Source: Karstenula rhodostoma CBS 690.94 (lineage: Eukaryota > Ascomycota > Dothideomycetes > Pleosporales > Didymosphaeriaceae). From it: DNA of 64,000 nt. This document shows positions 13,855-25,352 of the stretch, piece by piece. The position numbers and the translations under genes are program-made. Location of the stretch: contig MU001495.1 of assembly GCA_010093485.1 (NCBI GenBank), positions 1,693,470 through 1,757,469 of the forward strand. The letters run 5' to 3'. The notes under the pieces were generated by a model. That model searched no databases. It was not told the DNA's origin and saw nothing but the letters and a program-made list of their open reading frames with translations. Each line of letters begins with the position of its first letter. Positions within the stretch are counted from its first letter, which is position 1.

Positions 13855-15402
13855 CTATGCAACATCTTCTGCGTCCAGTCTCTCGCTCGAAAACGGTATA
13901 AGCCGTGCTTTTAGGTTAGGTAATGCCTCGAAATGCGTATCAAACGGCCACATATGCCTCTGGATACGATGATGTCCCAGCCTTAGAATGTCTTGATCCA
14001 CGCCTCCAGGCGTCAACGCGAGCATCCAATCCGCCGCCATGTCATACAACTCTGGTTCGAGATAACCTATCTTGACAACCACAATATCTGCCGCTCGAGG
14101 ACACAGATCCAGCTCGGTGAAGTCACGTTCCTTGTGGTATGGCTTGCGCAACTTAGTCAAGATAACATACACGCTTCCTGTCTTCAACACTACTTCGATC
14201 TGTGCGTGTGGATCCCCATGCTTAATCGAATGCACCTGGCCCGTCATGGTGATGGGACCGGCATGAAGGTCATCGATTTGAGCTCCGGCTGTGACTGTGA
14301 TGGTAGCGCCAACACCAGCTTTCTCTGCGATTGCCACCGCTTCAGGACCGGGGACACTGGCATAGATTACAATTGGTCCGGTTGCTCCACTCAATTCAGG
14401 CCGAGCAAAAAGCTGAGTAACACCCCAAGTAACGTCTCCAGAGCCGCCTGCAGTGGGATTATCACCGGAATCCGAGATAAAGTAAGGTCGCGCCTTCGCG
14501 GCCAGAGCAGTGTCCAAGCATTCCGCGAAGGACCCCGTCGGGGCGACAAACTTGAATTCGCCGCGTGCATCCCAAAAGGTGGTTGCAAGTTCTTGCGCTC
14601 CGTCCGCGACAGCATTCTTATCCCACCCCGTGACTACCACCACTGCGCGATTCCGCGGTTCGTCAGCCCAGGCGTAGCCGACCCAGATGGCCGCATCAAG
14701 AATCCCGTCTCGCTTCTCTACCTCCGGCACTGCAGCATAGATGCGCCTGGCAGGTTCGTCGCGCGTGGATGTTTGCTCACCAGGAAGGAGGATCGGGATA
14801 GGTATCCAGGCTTTGAGTGGAAGCGAACCGCCTGCATTGCGAATCTCGAGTGCTCGAAGAAGGTTGCGACATGCTCTCTCCTTTGTCTCCCACACATCTA
14901 CGTGAGGAGCGGTACGATAACATGTAATAAGGTCCACTTGATGAGCAAGCTCGTGAGATACATTGCCGTGTAGGTCCATGGATGCGGAGACAACGGCTGT
15001 GGGTCCGATGACAGCTCGTATGCGACGGAGTAGTTCGGACTCGACATCCTCAAGGCCTTCGACGTACATCGCCCCGTGTATATCGAACCACAGACCGTCT
15101 AAGGGATTTTGCAAACTCTGGCAAATTTCCGACAATCGCTGGGTGATCTCAGCTGCTAGCTCTTCAAACGACGCTCTTTCGACAATGCCCCCGGGGAGAG
15201 CATGCCCGATAAGAGCACCTTTCCAGTCCGCTTTGTTTCCTAGTCTTGTTTCTGGATGTAAGAATTGGTAATGTTCGATGATCTCTTGCCCACGTTTAGG
15301 GTGGAACGCAGCAGCTCGAGTGCGTGATGGGGTGAAGGTAGAGTTCTCGCAACTCAGTCCGGCGATAGCCACGACCGGCAGGCGTTGCGCCCCAGAAGAC
15401 AT
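13855..15402 (-). CDS. MlrC-family (M81) metallopeptidase-like protein
   Basis: Single exon of 515 aa. The frame is open further upstream but without an ATG; the start at 15402 gives the family's usual N-terminus (MSSGAQRLP...). MlrC proteins are zinc-dependent hydrolases named for microcystinase C, which cleaves linearised microcystin; most fungal members have no known substrate. Family landmarks are present: the N-terminal SCENSTF segment (about residues 17-23), DIHGAM (107-112), SMDLHGN (141-147) and DSGDNPTAGGSGD (311-323), whose Asp/His residues are the expected metal ligands. There is no signal peptide, so it is probably cytosolic. It is divergent to a sugar-type MFS transporter 386 bp away and is the first gene beside the AT-rich block. 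Reading frame and metal motifs are intact. The true substrate cannot be predicted. Confidence 0.88.
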   Translation of the reverse strand: MSSGAQRLPVVAIAGLSCENSTFTPSRTRAAAFHPKRGQEIIEHYQFLHPETRLGNKADWKGALIGHALPGGIVERASFEELAAEITQRLSEICQSLQNPLDGLWFDIHGAMYVEGLEDVESELLRRIRAVIGPTAVVSASMDLHGNVSHELAHQVDLITCYRTAPHVDVWETKERACRNLLRALEIRNAGGSLPLKAWIPIPILLPGEQTSTRDEPARRIYAAVPEVEKRDGILDAAIWVGYAWADEPRNRAVVVVTGWDKNAVADGAQELATTFWDARGEFKFVAPTGSFAECLDTALAAKARPYFISDSGDNPTAGGSGDVTWGVTQLFARPELSGATGPIVIYASVPGPEAVAIAEKAGVGATITVTAGAQIDDLHAGPITMTGQVHSIKHGDPHAQIEVVLKTGSVYVILTKLRKPYHKERDFTELDLCPRAADIVVVKIGYLEPELYDMAADWMLALTPGGVDQDILRLGHHRIQRHMWPFDTHFEALPNLKARLIPFSSERLDAEDVA

Positions 15403-15788
15403 AGCTTTGTAATTGTTGAAGATGAAACTTAGAATCCGGGGAAGCGATATCTTCTCCATGAGCACGTGAGCGATGTAGATCCCAAGCTCGTGGAAGATAA
15501 GCGGGGTAATTGCTGCTGACATGGTACCATGCCCTATATCGATTCTGGTTAGAGATGATATGACCTGTCCTGTCAACGTGCCTGATAACCATGCTCGATT
15601 GCACAATTTTGGCAGGTGCTTCCTTCCAGATAACTCTACGTTGCGAATCCTGCCTTCTGCGTCGCACCGTTCCAGAATAGCTCCTCGACTTACATGTATA
15701 ACAAGCTTTGCCCAGGACGGTGGGCTTTTCTTGTCTACGCCACATTGTTGAGTTCACGTCGTGTTGCGCGTTTTCGATCTCGACGGCA
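15403..15788. promoter_or_regulatory. Shared divergent promoter region
   Basis: A 386-bp space between the head-to-head starts of the MlrC-like gene (15402, minus) and the MFS transporter (15789, plus). If the transporter starts at the upstream in-frame ATG (15708) the space shrinks to 305 bp. I see no specific operator, but the arrangement would allow co-regulation. Confidence 0.5.
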
Positions 15789-17660
15789 ATGTTACAGAAA
15801 TCGCTCACGGGAACGTGGTTGCCCGCGTGGGTGCCAAATTCGACCACGACGGTGGCAGTGCTGCTGATGCTATGTTCGATTGTGCAGTCCACAGTGAGCC
15901 TCACCATCTCGTTGTTTTTGTAATCGCATATGCTGAAGCAATATGCGTGATAGACTGGAGGATACGATGGTTCGATGCTCAACGGTCTCAACATCCTGCC
16001 TTCGTACACTGGCTACTTCAACCTGAACGTCGCAACCACCGGTCTCAACACCGGCTCTGTATTCATCGGCGGCTTCTTCGGGCCTATGGTCTCCGGCATC
16101 ATGGCTGATCGCCTTGGGAGACGTCCTACTATCTTCTGGGGTTGTTTGCTGACTATTATCGGCATCATCCTTCAAACTGCTGCGCAGAATATCGCCATGT
16201 TCGTTGTCGCGCGCATCATTCTTGGATTTGGTTCCATCGTTGCCGGTGTTGCTTCTGGGGTTTATCTTTCCGAGACGTATCCCAGTCGATGGCGCGCTTG
16301 GGGTGTGGGATTGCTGAATGACTTCTATTAGTAAGTTGTTATTCTGCGAATATTTGTTTAGACGACCAACCAGTGCAGCGTTGGTGCGCTTATAGCTGCT
16401 GGAATCACATTAGGCACGGGTCAATGGCAGTCAACTTGGGCTTGGAGGGCGCCGTCGTTGTTTCAAGCCATCTTCTCCGTCTTGTGCATTATCGTGTTGC
16501 CCTTCATGTAAGGATTCGATAAGCTGTATCTCTGGGTGAGCAATATAAGTAACCAAATCAGACCAGAATCCCCACGATGGCTCGTCCATGAAGGTTTCTA
16601 CGAAGAAGCCAGAATGGCCGTCGCACAAACCAACGCCGACGGCAATCTCTCTAATACAATCGTGCTAACAGTGTACAAGGAGATCCTCGACACGCTAGAG
16701 TGGGAGAAGAAAGAAGGGCGCACCATGAGCCCAAAGGAGATCTTCAAGACGCCCGTCGCGCGGAAACGTCTGCTGATTGGCATGTCCGCGGGGCCATTTT
16801 CGTGCGTCGCTGGAAACATTATCGCGTCGTATTATCTCGGATCAGAGCTGAATACGGCTGGAATTACAAACTCGAATGATCAGCTGAAAGCGGTGCGTCC
16901 CTCATTCCTCTGTCCTCATTACCCACATGCTGATGCAGATAGAACGTCGTTCTCAACGTATGGTGTCTAGCCTGCGCGCTCACCGGGACCCAACTCGCCG
17001 CGAAATGGGGCCGCAAAGCCACCGCCCTTCTCTCCCAAACCCTGCTCGTGATCTGCCTCTTTGTGATTGGCGGCCTCTCGAAGCTGTACGCAGACGATCC
17101 TGGAGGCGCGTCCAAGGGCCTGATCTACGGCGATGTCGCAGTCATGTTTCTCTTCCAAGGGTTCTACTCGATTGCGTGGACGCCGCTGCTGTATCTTTAT
17201 CCGCCCGAGGTCATGAACTACTCGATCCGCGCGAATGGGCTGGCGTTTTCGCAGTTCGCGCTGAACGCCTTCGCGTAAGTGGGCGGTGCGACAGAGCCTG
17301 TATAGTTCTCAAACGCTAACTGTGCAGCTGCGTGCTGGTGTTCGTCATGCCAATCGGGCTCGAAAATATCGGCTGGAAAATGTACATGGTAAACGGCTCC
17401 TGGGACATCATCATCATCGCCCTCATCGTACGTACCCCAACCCAACCGCTGGTCCATGAACTGATCCCACACAGGCCGTGTACTGGGTCGAGACCAAAGG
17501 CAAAACTCTCGAAGAGATTGATGCGATCTTTGAGGGCGAAAAGCACTCTGCAGTCCCAGATGTAGAGGCGGTAAGAAGGGGTGAAGCAACGGTTGATCTC
17601 AAGGAGCTGGAGCACGAAGTCAAGATGGAGACGCTATTGAAGGCGGAGAAGAGTAGATAG
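15789..17660 (+). CDS. MFS sugar-type transporter
   Basis: Reconstructed as seven exons: 15789-15893, 15954-16330, 16379-16507, 16562-16892, 16943-17274, 17328-17427 and 17475-17660. They join in frame to 519 aa. The product is a twelve-helix plasma-membrane permease of the sugar-porter branch of the major facilitator superfamily. Diagnostics: TM1 followed by GYDGSMLNGLN, the loop 2-3 motif DRLGRRP, PESPRWL before the central loop, the WGRK motif after TM8, and a C-terminal VETKGKTLEEID tail. It resembles the fungal lactose/hexose permease-like group; the substrate is unknown. All introns are 46-60 nt with GT...AG ends. The first exon is short and its start is uncertain; an in-frame ATG at 15708 would add 27 residues. 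Divergent to the MlrC-like hydrolase. Confidence 0.88.
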
Positions 17661-18312
17661 ACTGACACGAGGGGCTGTGCCGGTGCTGTGAAGAGGCTAA
17701 ACGCGTTGTCGTAGGTGCTGCATCTGCGCTTCTTTTCCCATTTCAAACTTCCGGAAGGGTTGTGAAGGTTGCAATGCACCAGTGTAGAACGAGCGTGGTG
17801 AGGAACTTCTTGGATTAGAGCTAGTGGAACTTAGTGGAATCGCGATTCGCGTCTAATATCGGCTCGGAGCTGAAGCTAAAACCTATCAACGGGTCAACTC
17901 TCTAGGAGTGATGATGGTCAGGCTACTAAGTTTCCTAATCGGGTAATATGATTTCCGTGTTGATTGTAGTCGTTCACGTTCACGTTCATGTTCACATTCA
18001 CGTTGTTCACTATGATTGGTGAATGGCCCGTGCGGAGCACCCGTTCTAATACAAAAATGGTTAGACGCGTGCGATCGGTATCAGCCATGACGCAGTTTGC
18101 TGGAGAGCTGTATTTCTGAACGCAAGAATATCATACAATGCTAACCGCACTTCGAGATCTATGTTTACTCCTCATACATCGTTACGATGTGCTTCTGCCT
18201 GCGGCCAAACACCTAGGCCCTCAATCCAGCACCACACTATAAACAACCTCATGCTTCAGCGCGGTTCTCACCCTTACCCGCTCCACATTCCTCAATCGAT
18301 ACTTTTTACCCT
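17661..18312. other. Intergenic, with short TTCACG-like hexamer repeat
   Basis: A 652-bp space between two convergent genes. The only structure seen is an imperfect hexamer tract (GTTCAC units with variants) at about 17971-18010. No gene or RNA was recognised. Confidence 0.6.
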
Positions 18313-21300
18313 CTACGAGAAGTCAATCTTCCACCCTCGCCCAATGCCTACCTTCGGGTCCCGCACAACAGCCCAGTTCGCGTGCTTCCCGCTCCCAGCG
18401 TGGAACTCCATGGCGACCGTCTTCCTCCTCGCGCTCTCTTTTGCGCCCTCTTCCATGACCACCGCTTCCGTCTTGTCCTTCCACGCCTTCGGCGCGCCAA
18501 CAATAATAACCTTCTCGACGCGGACCTTGCTCATGCTTTTGACGTAGGCGTCTAGCTTCGCGGTGGGCTTTGCGCCCACGGGCACGGCGTTGGTAGAGGT
18601 CAGGATGCTGCGCTTGCCGTCGAACGCGAAACGGCGGTGGATGTACGCACCGGCCTCGTAATCAAAGGTCTCGCCGTCGTCGAGGTAGACCTCACCCTTG
18701 GCGGTGTTGTCCTTGTCGAGCACGACGACAAGAGTGAAGGGGTCGAACTTCATGAGACCGCTCGAACGGCGAGGGCGGTCACGGCGCGGGATGATGTGTC
18801 CACCCTGCATAAGTAACGGTATCTTTTCGAGCGGCGCGGGGACGGTGTGTGTGCCTGTGCCCTGGTACCGCGTATAGTCGAAGTAGTCGTAGTAGGGTTG
18901 GTCGTCTGCGAGGTACACGTCTACGCTCGTCGCACCCTCTTTAGTGACTGGCTTAGCAAGCAAGCCTGTAGATCCAATGTACAGCTGATCATCGATAGCG
19001 AAGCCTCTCTCATCCTCCGGGTGAACGTAGAAGTTCGGCCGGACGATAGGAGCGCCGGTGGTGTGCGCCTCACGGAAGGCCGTGTACCATACTGGCAAAA
19101 GTTGGTATCGTAGCCTGAGCGCCTGGGTGATGATCTCAGTGTATGGCGCACCGGGGACGTACGGTTCGCGGCGGCGTGTGTCGATGTGAGCGTGGCCGCG
19201 GAAGAAGGGGTAGTAGATTCCAGCCTGGTACCATCGCGTCAACAACTCTTTACTGGGGTTGCCGAAGAAGCCGCCAACGTCAGCGCCCGCGAACGGGAAG
19301 CCGGAGATACCCTGGTTCAAAATCATGGGAAGAGATGCCTCCAGATGGGACCATTCCGCAAGGTTATCACCAGTCCACATGGCAGCGGAGCGCTGGCTGC
19401 CAGAGTAGAAGGAACGGGTAAGTACGAATGGGCGGCGAAGTTCCCCCTTCTTGCGCTCGGCGATGGCCTGGTAGGTTGCGTTATGGAAAGTCATGCCGTT
19501 AACGTTGTGCACGTCGCGATGCTCCCAGCCGCCGAAGTGGATGTTGTCTTTGGGCATGGTCGTCTCAGGCCCGTTGAAGACCGAAGGCTCGTTCATGTCG
19601 TTCCAGATGAACGTATTGGGGAGCGTTCCCTTGAAGCTGTCATACTTGAAGAGGCCCTTCCACCAGGAGATGGCGGCTGGGTTGAAGCAATCGATCCACA
19701 TGGAGCTGCCTGGCCAGCACCAGCCTTCGTATTGATTGCCCTCTTTGTTCTTCACAGCAAGGTCCTTCTTCTTTAGCTCGTCGATTACGGGGTAGTCATT
19801 CGTGTTCTTGATGTGGGGATCGATGATAACAACAAGCTTCCTGTCGCTCTTGTCCAGCTGCTTGCCCATTTTATCGGGGTTGACGAAGGTCAGAGGATCC
19901 CAAGTGAAGTACTTCTTCTCCTGTGTGTATTCAATGTCGAGCCAGATAACATCGTACGGGATCTTGTGCTTGTCAAACTTGCGATCGACATCCTTGACAT
20001 CTTCGTCGGTGACGTAGTTCCATCGGCACTGGTGGTAGGCAATGGCGAAGGACTGGGGCATAGCGGTATAGCCAGTCAGCTCGCCATACTGACGAGTGAG
20101 ATCCTGGGGCGTGGGACCCAGAAACACGAATACGTCTAACAGACCGCTCTCGGAGATCCAATGAGTATGAGTGTCGGTGTGGCCCTTCACACCCAGTGCA
20201 AGAGGGTTTGCGGTCGACTTGGCCTTGACGACATCGACCCACGTCTCAGCGGCGTTCAGCCAGAAGACACCGACGGTCGAGCCCTTGCGGTGGGCTTGCA
20301 TGAAGGGGATGGCCCCATAGAGCGTCATGGGGCTGTCCATCTCGTACTCGAAGACGTCGGCGTTGTACAGCCGGTAAGGCTCGCTATATGCTCCGTCGCC
20401 GCCCCTGGTGTTTTGTTAGTATTTCCACACCTGGCAGGTGCTACGCTCCTTACCTCGTGGTCTTCAATGACAGGCTGGTGGCATGCTCGGGAATGCCAAA
20501 GACATGGTCATAGCCGGGGAAGGTGATGTCCAATGCGATAGCTTCCGGGCCCCTGGGCTTCGAGTCGGTATTTCCACCAAAACTCTCGTCCCACCACGTG
20601 CTCTCGTCCTCGCCAGCGATCTCGTCTTTCTTCGCCTCTTCTTCGCCTTCCTTCTTCTCCTCGGCCGGCTTCTCGGTCTTTGGTCGCCAATGTTCGAGGT
20701 TCAGCAGGCCACGCTCGTTGAACTTGACTTGCGTCTCTCCATCCCTTTGGAACTCAATGCCGAAAGGTGCGTGTCTGATAACAGCCTGGTGTTTGCTTCC
20801 CTCGCCGTAGAAGACCTTGGTATACCCCTCATCGGCCGTCTCGCTGAGTGCAGCACCGTCGGCGACCTTCAATCCACCAACCAGTGCCCACTTTCCAGCT
20901 TCGTTGTAGCGGTCCTTCCTCGCCTTGCTGTCATGTCGGAGAGTAATGTCACCCTTCTGCCGCTTCGCCTCGTCCAGCGTAACGCGCGCAACTCCCGAGT
21001 CGAGGAACGTGACGGTAAGAGGAAGCTCGACCTTCTCTGCGCCGCTTCCCAGCGTCTTGAGAACCGTGGCGTGTAGCTCTCCGTCTTTGAAGGTGATGGT
21101 GGCAGGGTCGACGGTATACGGGGAGGCCCACGAGCTTGTGGCGGTGGCCGTATCGGCAAACTGACGATTGCGTTTACAGAAGCCGGACTGGTCACATGTT
21201 TTGAAGTTCTCATGCTTTACCGTCACTGTCCATGTTGTTAGAGACCACGGGAATCGTCGAGAGGCATGCAATGGAGCTGGGATGCTGGAGAGTTCGCATC

Positions 21301-21402
21301 ATAGGCGCACGTACCTGCAGGGACGAAAAGGCAGCACAGCGCCGCCCATAGCAGGAGGACAGCTGTCCACCGGGGACTAGAATTGCCTCTTGATTGCGCC
21401 AT
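18313..21402 (-). CDS. ROT2: Glucosidase II alpha subunit, GH31
   Basis: Three exons (21315-21402, 20454-21225, 18313-20404), introns of 89 and 49 nt, giving 983 aa, normal for the family. The enzyme removes the two inner alpha-1,3-glucoses from N-glycans in the ER lumen, the step that feeds calnexin quality control. Evidence: an N-terminal signal peptide (VLLLWAALCCLFVPA); the mature start VKHENFKTCDQSGFCKRNR, typical of this subunit; the GH31 nucleophile motif WNDMNEP (Asp about residue 556); and the acid/base region MWTGDNLAEW (Asp about 633). There is no HDEL tail, as expected, because retention depends on the beta subunit. An acidic low-complexity loop rich in Glu/Lys is present near residues 190-225. 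It is divergent to the NDK gene. Confidence 0.95.
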
Positions 21403-21837
21403 ATTGTAGTCCTCCAGCTGCTCGCACAAGAACTACGTGCAGCTGTCTGTCACCAAAGCCATCATGTCTTCGAAACGCCAGGTGTAGCATTAATCCGACT
21501 TAGGTAAGCGCCCGCGCTATTCTTACTGTGGACACCAGGGTCCGCAAAGCCCACGCAGTTGCCCGCCTCGAATCATCCCATGTGAGCAATCTGTTGCAGA
21601 GACTCTGCCCAGTGTGGAGAGATGATGCGAGTATCCAGTCCATTGAGCTGCGCAACCGCCGTTCTGTTGCGCCTGCTCTTCTTCACACAGTTATGCATGA
21701 GTTGTGCAAGCCAATGCACAGTGAGCTGGTGCCCCGCCAATAACCCCACCACGGTAGCGCCCTTTATTTTGCCAGTCCTCAGCACGCCCACGGTTCTTCT
21801 TCCCCCTCAGTCAACACATCTCGACACAACACCGAAA
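21403..21837. promoter_or_regulatory. Divergent promoter region, ROT2 / NDK
   Basis: A 435-bp space between head-to-head starts at 21402 (minus) and 21838 (plus). Pyrimidine-rich tracts (for example TTCTTCTTCCCCCTC near 21793) precede the NDK start, common in fungal promoters of highly expressed genes. No defined factor site is claimed. Confidence 0.5.
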
Positions 21838-22527
21838 ATGTCCAACGAGCAAACGTATGTGCTCCAATTGGCAGCTCGCCAGCGCCGTCCAGCGTATACT
21901 GACATGTGCACAGCTTCATCGCTATCAAGCCGGACGGCGTCCAGGTACGTTCCTTGCATCCCATCTTCGCTCTTTCCCTTCTCAATCGCCCCGCTCCTGC
22001 TTCTGGAATGAAAAGGCTGACCTAGTTGCCAGCGCGGCCTCATCGGCCCCATCATCTCTCGCTTCGAGAGCCGGGGCTTCAAGCTTGCCGCCATCAAGCT
22101 CACCACCGCCTCCAAGGAGCACCTCGAGAAGCACTATGCCGACCTCGCCGAGAAGCCCTTCTTCCCGGGACTGATCGCCTACATGGGCAGCGGCCCCATC
22201 TGCGCCATGGTCTGGGAGGGTCGTGATGCCGTCAAGACTGGCCGCAAAATCCTCGGTGCCACCAACCCCCTCGCCTCCGAGCCTGGAACCATCCGTGGTG
22301 ACTATGCTATCGTACGTACATGATCTCATCCATGAAGGGCAGCAGGTGCCATATGGGCGTGTTTTATCCCAGAATGAGGCTAACCAGGGCAACAGGATGT
22401 CGGCCGTAACGTCTGCCACGGCTCCGACTCCGTCGAGAACGCCAAGAAGGAGATTGCTCTCTGGTTCAAGGAGGGCGAGGTCCAGACCTGGAAGCAGAGC
22501 CAGCACAACTGGATCTACGAGAAATAG
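21838..22527 (+). CDS. NDK1: Nucleoside diphosphate kinase
   Basis: Four exons: 21838-21854, 21914-21944, 22033-22311 and 22396-22527. Total 459 nt, 152 aa, exactly the family size. It transfers the gamma-phosphate of ATP to other nucleoside diphosphates through a phospho-histidine and is normally a cytosolic hexamer. Sequence evidence: the N-terminal [15 protein letters not shown] motif, the conserved Kpn-loop region, and the active-site NVCHGSDS with His117. The first coding exon is only 17 nt and is fixed by frame: the ACC threonine codon is split across the intron. The gene is complete, with no anomaly. Confidence 0.96.
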
Positions 22528-23008
22528 ATGCCGCGCTATCCTGGCTGAGTCTTGTCACGCTGATGTTCTGTCCTCGCGACAAGCACCCGAAACCGTGTCT
22601 GTACGGATGACGATAGTACGGTGCGTAAGGTAGACAGGCGGTGGTGTGAATCATGGACTGGCTCTATGGAAGATAGCATGGACGCTCTCGTTAGACGTGC
22701 ACGAAAAAAATGAGAAATGATTGTCATGATGCTTCGTCTCGCAGTTTGATCTTAGGGCCTAGACCTTTGTCAAGTTACGTGATATCGGCGCGAAGCTCTA
22801 GCACCCACAATGTGTCCGGGGTATGAATCCTGGCGCCAAATCGCCCGAACTCCCCCAAACCATTTGTGGGGGCCAGCCACTTGTTGTTGGTTTGCGTATG
22901 GTAAGCTCTTGGCATCACACGCATCCTACGACTACGCCTCATCTCCGCGTCAGCCCCGCCAACTGCTGTTCACAATTTTACAGTGCCCCTTTGTTCGACT
23001 GCAATAAT
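22528..23008. other. Intergenic, nothing recognised
   Basis: A 481-bp space holding the NDK 3' region and the promoter of the next gene. No RNA gene, repeat or conserved site stands out. Confidence 0.5.
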
Positions 23009-24657
23009 ATGGCATTGCTCGACGCGATCCAATTAACTCTCATTTACGACCGCACCCAGAGAGAACAAGACAGCTTCGCGAGTAGAATCCGCCACGCCGC
23101 CATTCAATATGTTACTCGCTCTGAAGGAGTCCATGCATGCTATGTGTCAAAACAAGTATCGAATCAAGAGTTTTGGATATTTCTAGGTGAGAATAGAATT
23201 GGTTTGTCCATGCGATGCTCACTTTTGTCTAGTCCACAAAGACGCTCAAAGTCATGAACACTTCGTCGAATCAACTATAGGCGTCGGCATCATGCTCCCC
23301 TTTCTTGAGTGTCCTCCGCGCGTTTATAGCTTTTCCGAAGGCCCCTTGAACTTTCTTGTCAACAATGCGAATCTCCACTTGAGTCTCTATGAATTCGATC
23401 CGAGACCATCGGCCTCGAACATGGCCAAGTTCGAAAAAGCATTGAAAGACCTATGGAGCCCTCACGCAGTCATCTTCGCGCCAGAAAACGACGAGAAAGC
23501 CGCTTCATTCCTGGGAGTGACTACCGAGACGAAGAGTCTGCTTTCCGCCGCCCGAAACTCTAGCATTGATGCACCGCAATATACTGTCCAGAGCCAGGTC
23601 GTTAGCGTGGACCGATTTGTTTTGTTCAACGACTCAGATACACCAAAATTTCCGCTTCCAATTACTACTGCAGGAATCCTCCGTGTCGACCCTCGTCTTT
23701 ATGGCAATGTCTCGTTCGATGAATCAGAGCTTGGAGTTACGGCACGGGCGCAAGGTATCAGTTTTCGACCCATGGAATACATAGCCGATGCAGACTGGTT
23801 CATTCGTGACAAGGATGACGCCCTAGTCACTGATTCTTACAATAAGTGCCTGAGCATAACCACAATTCACTACGCACAGCACTACCGTGACCAGGATCTC
23901 CAAGCAGCCTCGCGGTATTTTTCAATCCAACCTGGACTGCTGAGCATCCACTGGTGCAAAGACAAGCACAATCCACATACCGTGCGCATCATCGCAGGTG
24001 AGGTTGTTCCGTAGAATGCCGATGCAGCTACTGATCGCATCTGTTCAGCTTGGAGGCGAGAGAAAAACTACAAGAACCTCGAAGCACTTCTCACGGAGAA
24101 GCTCTCCCCTCACAACGACCATTCTTCTACCGCACGCGAGCCCGAGTTTACATCCTTCCCAATGCAAGAAGCGCCCTACTGGGACGACAACACCGTGGTC
24201 GAGCTAATTACTTTTGATTTTCTAACACCCCTATCGAAAGCCGCAAAGACAGCTTTCGAGTGGTATTTGAACAAGTTCCTTGCGTATGTTACGTTCCCTT
24301 CCCTCGTCACCGCGCCATTCCAACTAACGCACCACACCCAGCACCATGCAGCCCTCTGATCCTGACGAGCCGAGCATCGCGCAGCCTTTCGGAACGCTAT
24401 GGTCCGCAGGATCAACGCACCAGTGTCTCATCGCCATCAGTTGGAGTGGGGTACCCGCGCGTGAGGCGTGGCTCAGGAACTTCCTCGCGCATCCGTATGA
24501 TGTGGCTGGGTATCTCGTGCATGGGATCTCCTTAGCGGGGGCGGTGGTAAAGGGTAAAACGGGGACGTTGCATACCGTTGATCACTTTAGGTTGAAGTAC
24601 GCGAAAGAGGAGGATGAGGCGGCTGATGCAGGAGATGAAGAGGATATGTACTTTTAG
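23009..24657 (+). CDS. Uncharacterised protein, four exons
   Basis: Exons 23009-23186, 23233-23997, 24049-24283 and 24342-24657 join in frame to 497 aa. The start is the ATG in the MALLDAIQL context. Each junction preserves frame with GT...AG introns of 46-58 nt, which argues for a real gene. I do not recognise a family. There is no clear signal peptide or transmembrane run. Visible features are a charged, mostly alpha/beta-type sequence, an internal Glu/Thr-rich linker near the third exon, and an acidic C-terminal tail (KEEDEAADAGDEED). Probably a soluble intracellular protein of unknown role. It is not obviously linked functionally to either neighbour. Confidence 0.72.
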
Positions 24658-25352
24658 GGGTCTAGCTTCCTGCAATCAGGTTGCGATACCCGGTTTTCAT
24701 TTTGGTTTACCGCATACATGATGGAGTTGAAGATCTGCAGTCTGACAGACCTAGAGATCGAGCTTCTCGGCAGGGGCAAATAGAAATAACAAATCTTCAC
24801 CAGTATATATTCCAAACACGGTTGCATACCTGTTACTACCTCTCTTTAAGACTTACGCGTTTACAGTAATTGTTTTTCGGCAACTGCGAAGCACTGTAGA
24901 TGATAACACCATGCGGAGTTGGGTGCATGGCCGCTGCGATGCGTCGGAGTTTCTACGCCACCAATGCCTAGTAAGCGTTGCACCGTGGCCCGGCACGCCT
25001 GAAATGGCAACGCGGCTGATTACGTGTGCATGCGTGATTGGGCGCACAAACTACGATATGGTCGTTTTGGCGATGCCATGCCAGGCCAGATTCATAGGTA
25101 CGGAATCCGGTGCTGGCGACAGCATATCCGAATATCCAAACCATCATGTATAAGGGTGTCTGTATCGTGTACCTTGAAACTGTATCGCTATAGGACCGTA
25201 CTTTCTTTTCTGTCTTTTTTGCCTAGTCGTGCATTGTATACACACTCGTTTCATGAACAGTTCCTTTTTATAGTTGGGACAGCCCGTTACACTACATTCC
25301 TTTCGCCGCTCACCTCGACCGTATCATACTCTCGTTCGAAACCCCCCCGAAG
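24658..25352. other. Intergenic, nothing recognised
   Basis: A 695-bp space between the uncharacterised gene and the secreted-protein relic. Several open frames run through it but none has an ATG plus protein-like composition. No repeat was recognised. Confidence 0.5.

Noticed and set aside
13993..14973. Plus-strand frame of 326 codons over the MlrC-like gene
   Set aside because: The minus-strand frame carries all MlrC motifs; the plus frame is rich in Arg/Cys/His and has no recognisable feature.
15403..15606. N-terminal extension of the MlrC-like protein to 583 residues
   Set aside because: The extension begins at a TTG codon and has no family similarity; the ATG at 15402 gives the normal N-terminus.
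13855..17660. MlrC/MFS pair as part of a secondary-metabolite cluster
   Set aside because: No polyketide synthase, peptide synthetase, terpene cyclase or cluster-specific regulator lies nearby; the right-hand neighbours are housekeeping genes.
17971..18010. TTCACG-like repeats as a CRISPR or regulatory array
   Set aside because: Units are 6 bp, imperfect and without spacers, in a eukaryotic genome; it is simple sequence.
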